A stretch of 52,239 nt of DNA, from positions 1 to 52,239 of the forward strand of contig CBFIEF010000018.1 of assembly GCA_965661545.1 (NCBI GenBank), in the 5' to 3' direction. Position numbers and translations under genes: made by a program. Source of the DNA: UBA7985 sp965661545. Lineage in GTDB: Bacteria > Pseudomonadota > Alphaproteobacteria > UBA7985. The notes under the pieces were generated by a model. It saw only the letters and a list, made by a program, of their open reading frames with translations, ran no database searches and was not told the origin of the DNA. Below, piece by piece: positions 17,422-25,994 of the stretch. Within the stretch, counting starts at the first letter, position 1. Each line of letters begins with the position of its first letter.

Positions 17422-18621
17422 ATGTCCAATATCAATATAGGCGCGCGTGAAGCCGTCATCGCATCCTACGCCAGAACCCCGATTGGCAAGGCCTACCGGG
17501 GCGCATTCAATGACACGGGCGCACCAGAAATTGCGGGTGCGGCTATCGCAGCTGCGGTTGAGCGCGCAGGCATCAACGGCGCTGATGTCGATGATTGCGT
17601 TATGGGCTGTGCCATGCCGCAAGGCTCAACCGGCCTCAATGTTGGTCGTTCCGCGGCTTTGGCGGGCGGCTTACCAGTTTCCGTGGCCGGCATGACGATT
17701 GATCGTCAGTGCTCCTCAGGCATGATGGCGATTGCGACAGCGGCGAAGCAAATCATCGCTGATGGCATGACAACGGTTGTTGGCGGCGGCGTTGAGTCGA
17801 TCTCGCTGGTGCAGAACGAGCACCAGAACACGCACCGTTTGCTCGATCCTGCTGTGCTGCAGAATGCGCCCGATTACTACATGCCCATGCTTCATACCGC
17901 TGAGACCGTGGCGAAGCGCTACAACGTCTCCCGCGAAGTGATGGACCAGTACGGCGCAGCGTCTCAGACCAAAGCCATCGCGGCAAACGAAGCAGGCCGG
18001 CTGCAGGATGAAGTGATTTCCATGACTGTGACCAAAAAGGTCATGGACAAGGAAACCAAGGAAGTATCTGACGTTCAAGTTACTGTGGACCGCGACGAAG
18101 GCCTCCGCCCCTCGACCTACGAGCAGGTTTCCAGCCTGCGCACGGTGGTTGAAGGCGGAACCATTACCGCTGGTAACGCCTCGCAGCTGTCCGACGGCGC
18201 TGCGGCGACTGTTGTCATGGAACGAGGCGAAGCAGAGCGTCGCGGGATTGAGCCGCTGGGCTTCTATCGCGGTATCGCGGTTGCGGGCTGTGAGCCGGAT
18301 GAGATGGGCATTGGCCCGGTCTTCGCGGTTCCAAAGTTGCTCAAGGCGCATGGTTTGACCGTTGACGACATCGGCGTTTGGGAACTCAACGAAGCCTTTG
18401 CGGTGCAGGTTCTGTACTGCCGAGACCAGCTGGGCATTCCGGACGAGAAGCTGAACGTGAACGGTTCCTCAATCGCCATTGGCCATCCCTACGGCATGAC
18501 CGGCGCACGCTTGGTTGGCCATGCGCTGATGGAAGCAAAACGTCAGGGTGAGCGCTATGCCATCGTGACTATGTGTGTTGGCGGCGGCATGGGTGCGGCT
18601 GGATTGTTTGAGGTAGCCTGA
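17422..18621 (+). CDS. Acetyl-CoA C-acyltransferase (thiolase)
   Basis: Cleaves 3-oxoacyl-CoA with CoA to acetyl-CoA and a shortened acyl-CoA, the last step of each beta-oxidation round. The 399-residue protein has the nucleophilic Cys in DRQCSSGMMAI near residue 97, NEAFAVQ with the catalytic His further upstream of the C-terminus, NGSSIAIGHPYGMTGAR, and the acid/base Cys in CVGGGMGAAG. The start has AGGAGGAG directly upstream. It lies 17 bases behind the hydratase/dehydrogenase gene, as pimB does relative to the other pim genes of Rhodopseudomonas, though pimA (the ligase) is missing here. Confidence 0.94.
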   Translation: MSNINIGAREAVIASYARTPIGKAYRGAFNDTGAPEIAGAAIAAAVERAGINGADVDDCVMGCAMPQGSTGLNVGRSAALAGGLPVSVAGMTIDRQCSSGMMAIATAAKQIIADGMTTVVGGGVESISLVQNEHQNTHRLLDPAVLQNAPDYYMPMLHTAETVAKRYNVSREVMDQYGAASQTKAIAANEAGRLQDEVISMTVTKKVMDKETKEVSDVQVTVDRDEGLRPSTYEQVSSLRTVVEGGTITAGNASQLSDGAAATVVMERGEAERRGIEPLGFYRGIAVAGCEPDEMGIGPVFAVPKLLKAHGLTVDDIGVWELNEAFAVQVLYCRDQLGIPDEKLNVNGSSIAIGHPYGMTGARLVGHALMEAKRQGERYAIVTMCVGGGMGAAGLFEVA

Positions 18622-18710
18622 AGTTCCTAAAATTCAAAGAAGTTAGCCTCAGTTTGGCAAAGTGTACTAAGCTGGGGCATCTCTACTTTTTTGAACAATT
18701 GGAGGTTTTC

Positions 18711-19265
18711 ATGCGTTCGTTTGTTATTGCATTCGCGCTCCTCGGGCTTGGTACGGTATCGGCTCAGGCACAAACCTGCGAAGAGCTGATTGCTCAGCGG
18801 GATACGGGACTTGGTCAGCTGTTAGCGGCTCAGAGCTCCATCCCGAGTGATGCTGAGGTTTTGACCCTTCAGCGTGAGGTCAGCGATACGGTCTCGGCGC
18901 TCGAATTGGCAAAACGGACCATGGAAAACGCCATCCCGAACTTCGCGAGTGAAGTGGGGGACTTTGATCAAATGGTGATGTCGCTCATCGATAATGATCA
19001 GAGTGAAACGGCGTTGAAGGCAGAAATTGACGAGGCGGTGGAGGCGTTGCGCGCCACGGCTTATCAACTGATTGAAATACGCCGCGCAGAAGCGGCGGTT
19101 CGGACGATGAACGACCAACTGGTCGGGCGGGTCATGGCCTACAATGAGCGGGTCACGACCTACAACGATCAGGCGCAGGCCTTTCAGGGGCTGCAAGGGC
19201 GTTTGCTTAACGACTGCGGCATCACGCCTGTTGTGAGTTTCGCGGAGAAAACTCAGGGTACGTGA
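18711..19265 (+). CDS. Small secreted helical protein of unknown function
   Basis: The 184-residue product begins with a clear signal peptide (MRSFVIAFALLGLGTVSAQA) and cleavage before QTCEEL. The rest is helical, rich in Ala, Glu and Leu with heptad-like spacing (for example about residues 35-75 and 95-150), and has cysteines near each end of the mature chain that could form a disulfide. Start ATG 18711 follows TTGGAGG. It sits between the thiolase and the acyl-CoA dehydrogenases on the same strand, an odd place for an exported protein. I do not recognise the family; no enzymatic motif is visible. Confidence 0.75.
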   Translation: MRSFVIAFALLGLGTVSAQAQTCEELIAQRDTGLGQLLAAQSSIPSDAEVLTLQREVSDTVSALELAKRTMENAIPNFASEVGDFDQMVMSLIDNDQSETALKAEIDEAVEALRATAYQLIEIRRAEAAVRTMNDQLVGRVMAYNERVTTYNDQAQAFQGLQGRLLNDCGITPVVSFAEKTQGT

Positions 19266-19287
19266 CCCGAATAAATGGAGTGACATC

Positions 19288-20484
19288 ATGGACTTAAAGC
19301 ATTCAGACGAAGACCTTGCGTTCAAGAAACAAATTGAAAATTTCTGTGAATCATATGTCTCGACAGAAATCCGTCAAAAGATTGCGCTGGGTCACCGCTT
19401 GAGCAAGCAAGACATCGTTGATTATCACAAAGTCCTCTACGAGCACGGCTACGCTGTTCCAAATTGGAAAGAGGAATGGGGTGGCCGCGATTGGACCTCC
19501 ATTCAGCATCAGATTTTCGATGATGTAACAGCCGCCTACGACTGCCCTCGGCGCTTGGCCTTTGGCGTGTCGATGGTTGGTCCTGTTTTGCAGGCCTTCG
19601 GCTCTCGTGAGCAGCAGGAGAAGTACTTGCCACGGATCGCGCGTCTGGATGATTGGTGGTGTCAGGGTTTCTCCGAGCCGGGCTCCGGCTCTGATCTGGC
19701 ATCGCTGAAGACGACGGCTGTGCGCGACGGCGACGAGTACGTGTTGAATGGTCAGAAGACCTGGACCACTTACGCCCAGCACGCCGATATGATGTTCATC
19801 CTGACCCGCACCGACAGCGAATGTAAGCCGCAGGAAGGCATCTCCTTCATGCTGCTCGACATGAACACGCCGGGTATCTCCGTCAAGCCGATCATCTTGC
19901 TTGATGGTTATCACGAGGTGAACGAAGTCTTCTTCGACAACGTGCGCATTCCGGCGGAAAATCTGGTCGGTGAAGAGAACAAGGGCTGGGACTATGCCAA
20001 GTTCTTGCTGGCCCACGAACGTTTTGGCATCGCTCAGATTGGGTACGCAAAGAACCAGCTCAACCGCCTGAAAGACATTGCCACGAAAGAGCGGACCGAA
20101 ACCGGCGAGCGCTTGGTGGACGACGTGTTCTTCTCGCAAAAGCTGGCTGAGATTGAAATGGACTTGACGGCGCTGGAAGTAACCAATTTGCGCGTGCTGT
20201 CGGATGCCAAGAACCAGTCTGACCTGACCTTTGCTGGCATGCTGAAAATTCGCGGTTCGGACCTCAATCAGAAGCTCACCCGGCTGATCATGGAAGCTGT
20301 TGGCCCTGCTGCAGCGGTCGAGCAGCAGGATTTGGTGTTGCACGGCCGGAACGAACCACCGCTTGGTCCGGAGTACGCTGCGGGCGCTGCGCCTTCGTAC
20401 CTGAACAACCGAAAGCTCTCGATCTTTGGGGGTTCTAATGAAATCCAGCGGACCATCATCGCCAAGGCCATGCTGACGGCTTAA
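19288..20484 (+). CDS. Acyl-CoA dehydrogenase, large-subunit type (PimC-like)
   Basis: FAD enzyme that introduces the 2,3-double bond in an acyl-CoA. The 398-residue protein has the usual ACAD phrases: YAVPNWKEEWGGRDW, CQGFSEPGSGSDLASL (FAD/substrate loop), GQKTWTTYAQHAD, HERFGIAQIGY, and near the end IFGGSNEIQRTIIAKAML. Together with the next, shorter ACAD it resembles the PimC/PimD pair of pimeloyl-CoA dehydrogenase, and paired ACADs of this kind often form heteromers. The C-terminal loop with NEPPLGPEYAAG is longer than in single-chain ACADs. Ribosome-binding site GGAG precedes the ATG. Confidence 0.9.
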   Translation: MDLKHSDEDLAFKKQIENFCESYVSTEIRQKIALGHRLSKQDIVDYHKVLYEHGYAVPNWKEEWGGRDWTSIQHQIFDDVTAAYDCPRRLAFGVSMVGPVLQAFGSREQQEKYLPRIARLDDWWCQGFSEPGSGSDLASLKTTAVRDGDEYVLNGQKTWTTYAQHADMMFILTRTDSECKPQEGISFMLLDMNTPGISVKPIILLDGYHEVNEVFFDNVRIPAENLVGEENKGWDYAKFLLAHERFGIAQIGYAKNQLNRLKDIATKERTETGERLVDDVFFSQKLAEIEMDLTALEVTNLRVLSDAKNQSDLTFAGMLKIRGSDLNQKLTRLIMEAVGPAAAVEQQDLVLHGRNEPPLGPEYAAGAAPSYLNNRKLSIFGGSNEIQRTIIAKAMLTA

Positions 20485-20541
20485 CCGCCCGACCTTTGGG
20501 CTCACGCAACTAAGAAGAACAAGACATCAGAGGAGGGGAGC

Positions 20542-21603
20542 GTGGATTTTTCGCTCAGCGACGAACAGCGCATGTTGCAGGATACCGTCGGTAAGTTCGT
20601 GGCGGACCGCTACAGCCTTGACCAACGCAAGGACTACATGGCCCAAAGCGCAGGTCACGACGCAGGCGTTGCCAACGAGTTGGCCGATCTCGGTTTGAAC
20701 CTTGTGCAGATTGCTGAAGAGCAGGGCGGATTAGGCGGTGATGCCTTTGATGCCATGATCGTTGGCGAAGCGCTCGGACCGGGATTGGTGTTAGAGCCGG
20801 TCATGGACGTCATGACCGCTGTTTCTGCGCTGGCCGGTGGCCGGGAAGACATCCTCGAAGACAGCAACGCGCACACTCTGGGTCTGTACGAACGCGGTCA
20901 GCGCTACTCGCTGATGCCAGCGGGGACCACCGTTGCTGGCGGCAAGATCACGGGCACAAAGACCCTCGCACCGATCTCTGCTGGCGCAACGCACGCGCTG
21001 GTGAGTGCTAAAGACGGTGATGATGTTGGCCTCTACCGCGTCTCCCTGTCGGCGGAGGGATCAACGGTCTTTAACTACCCTCTGCAGGATGGTCGTCCTT
21101 TCGCTGATTTGCAGTTCGACGGCGTTGAGGCAGAGCGGATTGACGGCGTTGGTCTGGCAGAGATCGAAGCCGCTGTGGCGCGTCTCGCGATTGCCGAGTG
21201 CGCGGTCGCTGTTGGCGCGATGCAGGCCGCGCTGGACATGACCAAGGAATACTTGACCGTCCGTAAGCAGTTTGGACGCCCACTCGCGGCCTTCCAAGAG
21301 CTTCAGTTCCGCTTGGTGGATATGAACATGGAGGTGCAGGATGCGCGCTCCATGTCCATCTGGGCGGCCAATCAGGCCAACCTCGCCAGCGGCAATGAAC
21401 TCCTGCGTGCGGCCTCGCTGGCCAAAGCCAAAATCGGCAAAGCGGCGACGCACGTTTGTGAAGATTCCATCCAGTTGCATGGCGGTATGGGGATGACGCA
21501 GGATTACGGAGTAGGGGCCTACGCCAAATATCTGCTGACGTTTAACCTGCTGCACGGTGATGTTGATTATCACACAGGCCGGGTCATGCGCCTGTCGGCT
21601 TAG
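20542..21603 (+). CDS. Acyl-CoA dehydrogenase, small-subunit type (PimD-like)
   Basis: Second acyl-CoA dehydrogenase of the operon, 353 residues, shorter than the standard 380-400 as is usual for the partner chain of heteromeric ACADs. The N-terminal helical domain is recognisable (DFSLSDEQRMLQDTVGKFV). The middle beta domain lacks a full copy of the glycine-serine FAD loop. The C-terminal domain has RKQFGRPLAAFQELQF and QLHGGMGMTQDYGV. Start is GTG 20542 behind GAGGAGGGGAG. It ends the operon and a strong terminator follows. Inference: it works with the preceding enzyme on a dicarboxylyl- or related acyl-CoA. Confidence 0.88.
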   Translation: MDFSLSDEQRMLQDTVGKFVADRYSLDQRKDYMAQSAGHDAGVANELADLGLNLVQIAEEQGGLGGDAFDAMIVGEALGPGLVLEPVMDVMTAVSALAGGREDILEDSNAHTLGLYERGQRYSLMPAGTTVAGGKITGTKTLAPISAGATHALVSAKDGDDVGLYRVSLSAEGSTVFNYPLQDGRPFADLQFDGVEAERIDGVGLAEIEAAVARLAIAECAVAVGAMQAALDMTKEYLTVRKQFGRPLAAFQELQFRLVDMNMEVQDARSMSIWAANQANLASGNELLRAASLAKAKIGKAATHVCEDSIQLHGGMGMTQDYGVGAYAKYLLTFNLLHGDVDYHTGRVMRLSA

Positions 21604-21624
21604 TTTCACCGCATCGCAAAGCAA

Positions 21625-21665
21625 TAAAAAAGGCCCCGCAGGTGATACCGGCGGGGCCTTTTTTT
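21625..21665. terminator. Bidirectional rho-independent terminator
   Basis: AGGCCCCGC (21631-21639) pairs with GCGGGGCCT (21651-21659), with six A before and seven T after. It serves the beta-oxidation operon on the plus strand and, because of the A-tract, also the outer-membrane gene that ends at 21694 on the minus strand. Confidence 0.9.
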
Positions 21666-21693
21666 CGAGTTTTGGGCTCGGGGGTCGTTGGAC

Positions 21694-23496
21694 TTAGAAG
21701 CTCGCGGAGATGGAGCCCTTCAGACCGTAGTTCTGCCAGCTGCCGCGACCCAAAGTCGGCATGCGGTCTGCTGCGTCTAATGCCGAGCTGTCCACAGAGC
21801 TTGTCACCACCGGCGCGCCTGAGGTGATACCAGCAAAGACACCTGCGCCGATGCGCATGTTCGGGGATAGGGCAAAGGATAGGCCCGCATCGATCTCACC
21901 GGTAATCAGCGTGCCAGTATCGCTCGCCTCGGCGATGTAAGTGGTGCCAAGGTATTCCTGCGTTGTGGTCATCATGGAGGTACCATAGAGCGCCTGGACC
22001 GAACCGCCGAAATGTGCGCTGAGCGCGCCGGTGACGTTAGGATCAAAATTCACGCGCAGTGCCGGGCCGACGTACGTGCCGGAAACCTCTTCGTTGTACG
22101 TGTGGTCGGTAAAGATCGCAGCGTCCAATTCACCCGTGGTTTCTTCGGTCAGTACGCTGGTTACATCAACGGTCGTGGTGCGGTTGAGGGACTTGCCCGC
22201 AACGCCAACACCGACGCTCATCGGCAGACCGGCGAAGTTGATCAGATAGCCTGCTGCACCGCCAAAATCATTGATGCTGGAATTGATGTTTGCGATCACT
22301 TCCATGGAGTCATAGGCGTCAATCTCGATGCCGTCACCGGAACCGTAGCCGAACAGGCCGGAAAGCGCCGCGAGGCTACCATCCACGACAAGTGCGGCAG
22401 GACCAATCAGAATGGACGAGTCAGCTGCGGCTTCTGCGAGGTTGTACGTCTGGGAGATGGCGTAGTCTTCAACCTGGTAGGAACCACCAACAGCATCGAT
22501 AAAGAAGTTACCTGCGTCGGCCTTTAAGGATCCATAAATCCCTTCGTGCCGCAGTTCTTCGTCAATCCATGGCGTACCATTGCTGGTCGAAGCGCCACTT
22601 GTGGAAGTCCAGTCAGCGGAGTCTGCGGAGCCAGAGGTGTAATTGCCCTCGATGCCGTAATTGAAGTTTCCGGTGGTCGCGTAGCCGTAGCCAGCAGACA
22701 GGCGAACCACGTTATTTCGGGTTGGTCCACCGTAGTAAGGCGTATCGTCAATGATGATCGACTCTTCACTGAACTCAAAATCTGGAATGTCCGGATTGAT
22801 CTCAATATACGGTTCTTCGATCGGATCATTCGCGACCACAACGGCGTCAATCGCGATTTCATCAATCAGAATCTCTTCGGGCAGCACCTCAGGTAAATCA
22901 GCCATATCGTCCATAGAGGCAAACTTAGCTTCTGGGTGCTCGTGGCTGTGCTGGTGTTGCTCGTAGCCATGAGAGTGCTCAACGAACGCATGATCGTGGT
23001 CCATGTATTCGTGCGTATGATCCACGTACATTTGGTCCGATGGTGCTGGAATCTGTTGGGAGGGGGCTGATTCCATGCCGTAGCTCATTACGGTCGCGCC
23101 GTAGCCATCCGTTTGAACGGTGGGAGAAACGTAGGATGGCTGAGCTATAGCCGGAGCTGCGTAAGCGGGCGCAACATAGGTTGCTTGGGATGCAACCGGC
23201 GCCGCGTAGGCTGGCGCAGCATAGTTGATGTCCGGCTGAACTGCGTAAGGCGCTGGGTACGGCAGCGGTGCAGGCACGGGCGCAACTTGCTGTGGCGCGA
23301 GCACGTAGCTTGGGTAACTCGGTGCTACGTTAGCGGCTTGGTAATAGGAGCTCCCGCCATAGGACGAGGAAACCTGAGAATCAGAGGAAGACGAGGCAGG
23401 GCTCTTGAAAACGACTTGAGCGGATGCGGCGCTTGTTAGGGCAGAGGTCGCCAGCAAAATTGCGCCGGCAGACGCGATAAATTTCGCGTGGATCAT
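21694..23496 (-). CDS. Outer-membrane beta-barrel protein with Pro/Ala-, His- and Asp/Glu-rich N-terminal region
   Basis: 600 residues. A signal peptide ends at TSAASAQ (about residue 27). The next 100 residues are rich in Ala, Pro, Tyr and Val (repeats such as YAAPAYAAP). A histidine-rich stretch follows (about 155-190, including HTHEYMDHDH and EHSHGYEQHQ), then an acidic stretch (about 195-250). From about residue 262 (NNVVRLSAGYGYA) to the end it alternates like a barrel and finishes with YGLKGSISASF, whose terminal Phe is the usual outer-membrane insertion signal. It is a paralogue of the next gene: both share DFGGA.GY, YVGP..R.NFD and YGLKGS. Function unknown; metal binding by the His stretch is an inference. 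Confidence 0.8.
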   Translation of the reverse strand: MIHAKFIASAGAILLATSALTSAASAQVVFKSPASSSSDSQVSSSYGGSSYYQAANVAPSYPSYVLAPQQVAPVPAPLPYPAPYAVQPDINYAAPAYAAPVASQATYVAPAYAAPAIAQPSYVSPTVQTDGYGATVMSYGMESAPSQQIPAPSDQMYVDHTHEYMDHDHAFVEHSHGYEQHQHSHEHPEAKFASMDDMADLPEVLPEEILIDEIAIDAVVVANDPIEEPYIEINPDIPDFEFSEESIIIDDTPYYGGPTRNNVVRLSAGYGYATTGNFNYGIEGNYTSGSADSADWTSTSGASTSNGTPWIDEELRHEGIYGSLKADAGNFFIDAVGGSYQVEDYAISQTYNLAEAAADSSILIGPAALVVDGSLAALSGLFGYGSGDGIEIDAYDSMEVIANINSSINDFGGAAGYLINFAGLPMSVGVGVAGKSLNRTTTVDVTSVLTEETTGELDAAIFTDHTYNEEVSGTYVGPALRVNFDPNVTGALSAHFGGSVQALYGTSMMTTTQEYLGTTYIAEASDTGTLITGEIDAGLSFALSPNMRIGAGVFAGITSGAPVVTSSVDSSALDAADRMPTLGRGSWQNYGLKGSISASF

Positions 23497-23931
23497 GGCT
23501 TAGTTTCCAATAGGTTTCTTAAATATCGGCCAAGACAGAAAATGAAGGTGCCTCGGTTTGTTGGAAGCTAGGGCTGCAACGCCTATGCCAAGAAGATTAG
23601 TCCTGTAATACAGGCGCAAAGCGAACTCGGTTAGTGCTCTATCTAGTTTAAAATAGGTATTTTAGTTAAAAATATTAATAAATAGTGGAGTAATTACCTT
23701 TTTAATGATTTTCAAATATATGAACTTTCTGTGTTTCGAAGTCGCATAACGTTTTCCGTTAATAAAGGTGCATAACGTACTGCAGTATTGAGGCGTGTAA
23801 TGTTGAGCCTGGGAATGGTTAGGCGATGTATCATGCCAAAAGCCGTCTTCTTTGCGGATTGATAGGGAGTTTTCGGTGTTTTGGGTGTCGTTTGCTCCCA
23901 TGGGGTGGGCGCAGTCGTCGGATAATTTGGA
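23497..23931. other. AT-rich spacer upstream of the first outer-membrane gene
   Basis: No convincing gene is seen in these 435 bases. They are much richer in A+T than the surroundings and presumably hold the promoter of the gene that starts at 23496. The nonamer GCATAACGT occurs twice in direct orientation, at 23744-23752 and 23770-23778, spaced 26 bases apart. A 79-codon minus-strand frame here has no coding character. Confidence 0.5.
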
Positions 23932-23967
23932 TAAAAAGAAAGGCCACTGGCGGGGAACCAGCGGCCT
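23932..23967 (-). terminator. Rho-independent terminator of the second outer-membrane gene
   Basis: Read on the minus strand, AGGCCGCTGG (23967-23958) pairs with CCAGTGGCCT (23950-23941) with one wobble pair and a seven-base loop, followed by TTCTTTTT. It lies about 75 bases past the stop codon at 24044. Confidence 0.75.
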
Positions 23968-24043
23968 GAGTTTTATTACTTACCGATCGTGAGCGCGAAG
24001 CCTTAGGAGATGGGTGTCCTTCGCGCGTCGTGGCCAGTTGCTG

Positions 24044-25505
24044 CTAGAAGCGCAGGGATAGTGAGCCTTTCAGCCCATAGGTCATCAGCGATTGGTCTGC
24101 CAGCGTCGCAAAGTCGCCTGTACCCTCTGTCGCGAGCTCAGTGTCGTAAGGGACGAAGCTTGGTACGGCTGACAGGAAAGACCCAAAGCCACCGACGGAC
24201 AGGGAGAGACTGTCCGTTAGCGCGATGCCAATACCCGCGTCGACCTCACCAGCAAACGCAAAGCCTTCGGCGGCAACCTGAGCAATCTCAGAAATTGTTG
24301 TGCCCGATGTATCTGTCTGCTTGGCGTCCAGGGTGCGCTGGCTGTAAAGAGTCTGCGCGGAACCACCCAAGTGAGCAGAAATGCGGCTCCCGAGGTTCTG
24401 ATCAAAGTTCAAGCGAACCACAGGACCGACGTAGTTGCCCGCATAGGCCACTTCGAGGTTGTGGTCTGCATAAGTAAAGGCTCCGTCGGCAAAGGCAGTG
24501 CCCTCTGCGTCTTGCGCCACTTGAGTCACAGCAACCGTATCCGTGCCTTCGATCCGTCGACCGCCCACGCCGATGCCCAAACCTAGACCGCCACCAAAGT
24601 TAAACGAATAGCCAACGGCGCCCCCGAAATCCGTGAGGGTCGAGGTTCGCTCATAGGTCGTCTTGAGGATGTCGCCGTCAATGTAGACGTCGTCAGTCTG
24701 AAACGTAGCCGACGTGAAGCCTAAGGCGTCGGTTTGCGTGCCATTAACCAGCGAGTACTCAGGCCCAACAGTCCCGCCCGTGAAGGCAAAAGACTCTCCG
24801 AGATCATCGTCTACTTCGTCGATAATGCTCTCATTAAAGGAGCCGAACCCACCATCAACAAAGAAGGAGGCGACGTCTGCGCGGAAGGAACCCGCGGGGC
24901 CTCGCATCTGAACGTCCGAGGTATAATGATCCTGGGTGGAGTAGTCGCTCGATCCGCTTGCCGCGCCGTAACCAAATGACCCCATGAACGCGAAGCCATA
25001 ACCACCGTTCAAGCGGATGAAGTTCGCTGCGGCCACTCTGACTGGATCAACAAAATCCAAATCTTCGTCGGCAAGATCATCGATCAGGGCATCAATCTCA
25101 GGATCGATGAAGTCTGTTTCAATGATGTCTGGCTGGTAAGAAGCGGTCTCGTTGAACTCAGAATCATCCATCATGATGTCTTCTGAGTAGGCCGGTGCCT
25201 CCATCTCAACGACGGGTACGACCGCTGCTTCATAGACTGGTGGCTGTTCTGGCACATATTCGATCGGTGCGTATTCAACCACAGGGACAACACCTTTGGT
25301 GTAGCCTTGCGGCGCTTGTCCATAGGACTGATAGCTTTTACCGTCTTGGGTGTAGGATACAACGGGCGCATCTTGCTGGTTCGCAGGCACGAAATTCATG
25401 CCGGATTTGCTGTAACCTGTTTGCGCGTGGGTGACCCCCGTAAGCGACGTTGTCGCCAACAAACCAACCAACAGCAAAAAAGGCCGTTCTTGTTATGTTG
25501 GGCAT
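24044..25505 (-). pseudogene. Outer-membrane beta-barrel protein, paralogue of 21694-23496, with an apparent one-base frameshift in the signal peptide
   Basis: The only good start is ATG 25505, with AGGAG seven bases upstream, giving MPNITRTAFF. It then runs out of frame after a run of six T (plus-strand A run 25476-25481) and stops at 25338. The barrel frame is open from codon TTG 25477 to 24044 (477 residues). With five T the N-terminus would read MPNITRTAFLLLVGLLA and on to a normal signal peptide ending THAQ. The mature part has an acidic/Pro region (about 20-150) and a barrel beginning FIRLNGGYGFA and ending YGLKGSLSLRF. Possible explanations are a sequencing error, a real mutation, phase variation or slippage rescue. 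Otherwise it is a full-length homologue of its neighbour. Confidence 0.7.
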
Positions 25506-25894
25506 TATGAATCTCCTAAGTATCGACTCGTTATGAAATCGACTTTGCAAAGCTCCGACAGACTGTGCCCGGCTTCCAGCTTAACTAGGCAACCCATGTG
25601 CCAATCATAATTGACTTAGTCATTTTTAAGTAGTTAAACACTATATAGGCGCGTAATGCATATAATCCTAAGGAAATAAGATCGATTTTATAAATATTGG
25701 TTAAGGATATGTATGCGGTGACTGGAAGTGCTGGACTGTTTCGCCCCACCGAGACCTGAAATTCCGCAAAAATGTTTGCGATTTGCATCAGGCATTTCCG
25801 AATTTTGGCCTCGCACAGCAAATTTAAATGCACTTGCCATATGGCCTTGAGGCGTTGGGCCATCTTGCGGGCTGGTGAGCCGCCGTTGACTCAT
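25506..25894. other. AT-rich spacer upstream of the second outer-membrane gene
   Basis: No convincing gene in this stretch; two 92-codon minus-strand frames here overlap each other or the terminator and have no recognisable content. The part nearest the gene (about 25590-25710) is strongly A+T rich and probably contains the promoter. A perfect 11-base inverted repeat TGACTTAGTCA lies at 25612-25622, about 107 bases upstream of ATG 25505. Confidence 0.45.
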
Positions 25895-25959
25895 AGAAAA
25901 GGCAGGGTTTTCCAGATCGGCGAGGGGAAGGAGCACCCCGCTGATCGGCAAACCCTGCC
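25895..25959 (-). terminator. Long-stem terminator after the VWA/coiled-coil gene
   Basis: On the minus strand GGCAGGGTTT (25959-25950) pairs with AAACCCTGCC (25910-25901). An inner, less perfect stem GATCAGCGGGG / CCCCTCGCCGATC adds length, and TTTTCT follows. It lies 35 bases past the stop at 25995. Confidence 0.75.
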
Positions 25960-25994
25960 TCGTCAATCCGGTTTTTGGATCCGGTTCTTACGGA

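Noticed and set aside
23662..23901. 79-codon minus-strand frame in the spacer between the outer-membrane genes
   Set aside because: No ribosome-binding site, unlikely composition, lies in the AT-rich promoter region.
25585..25966. Two 92-codon minus-strand frames upstream of the second outer-membrane gene
   Set aside because: They overlap one another, one starts inside the VWA terminator, and neither has motifs or a good start.
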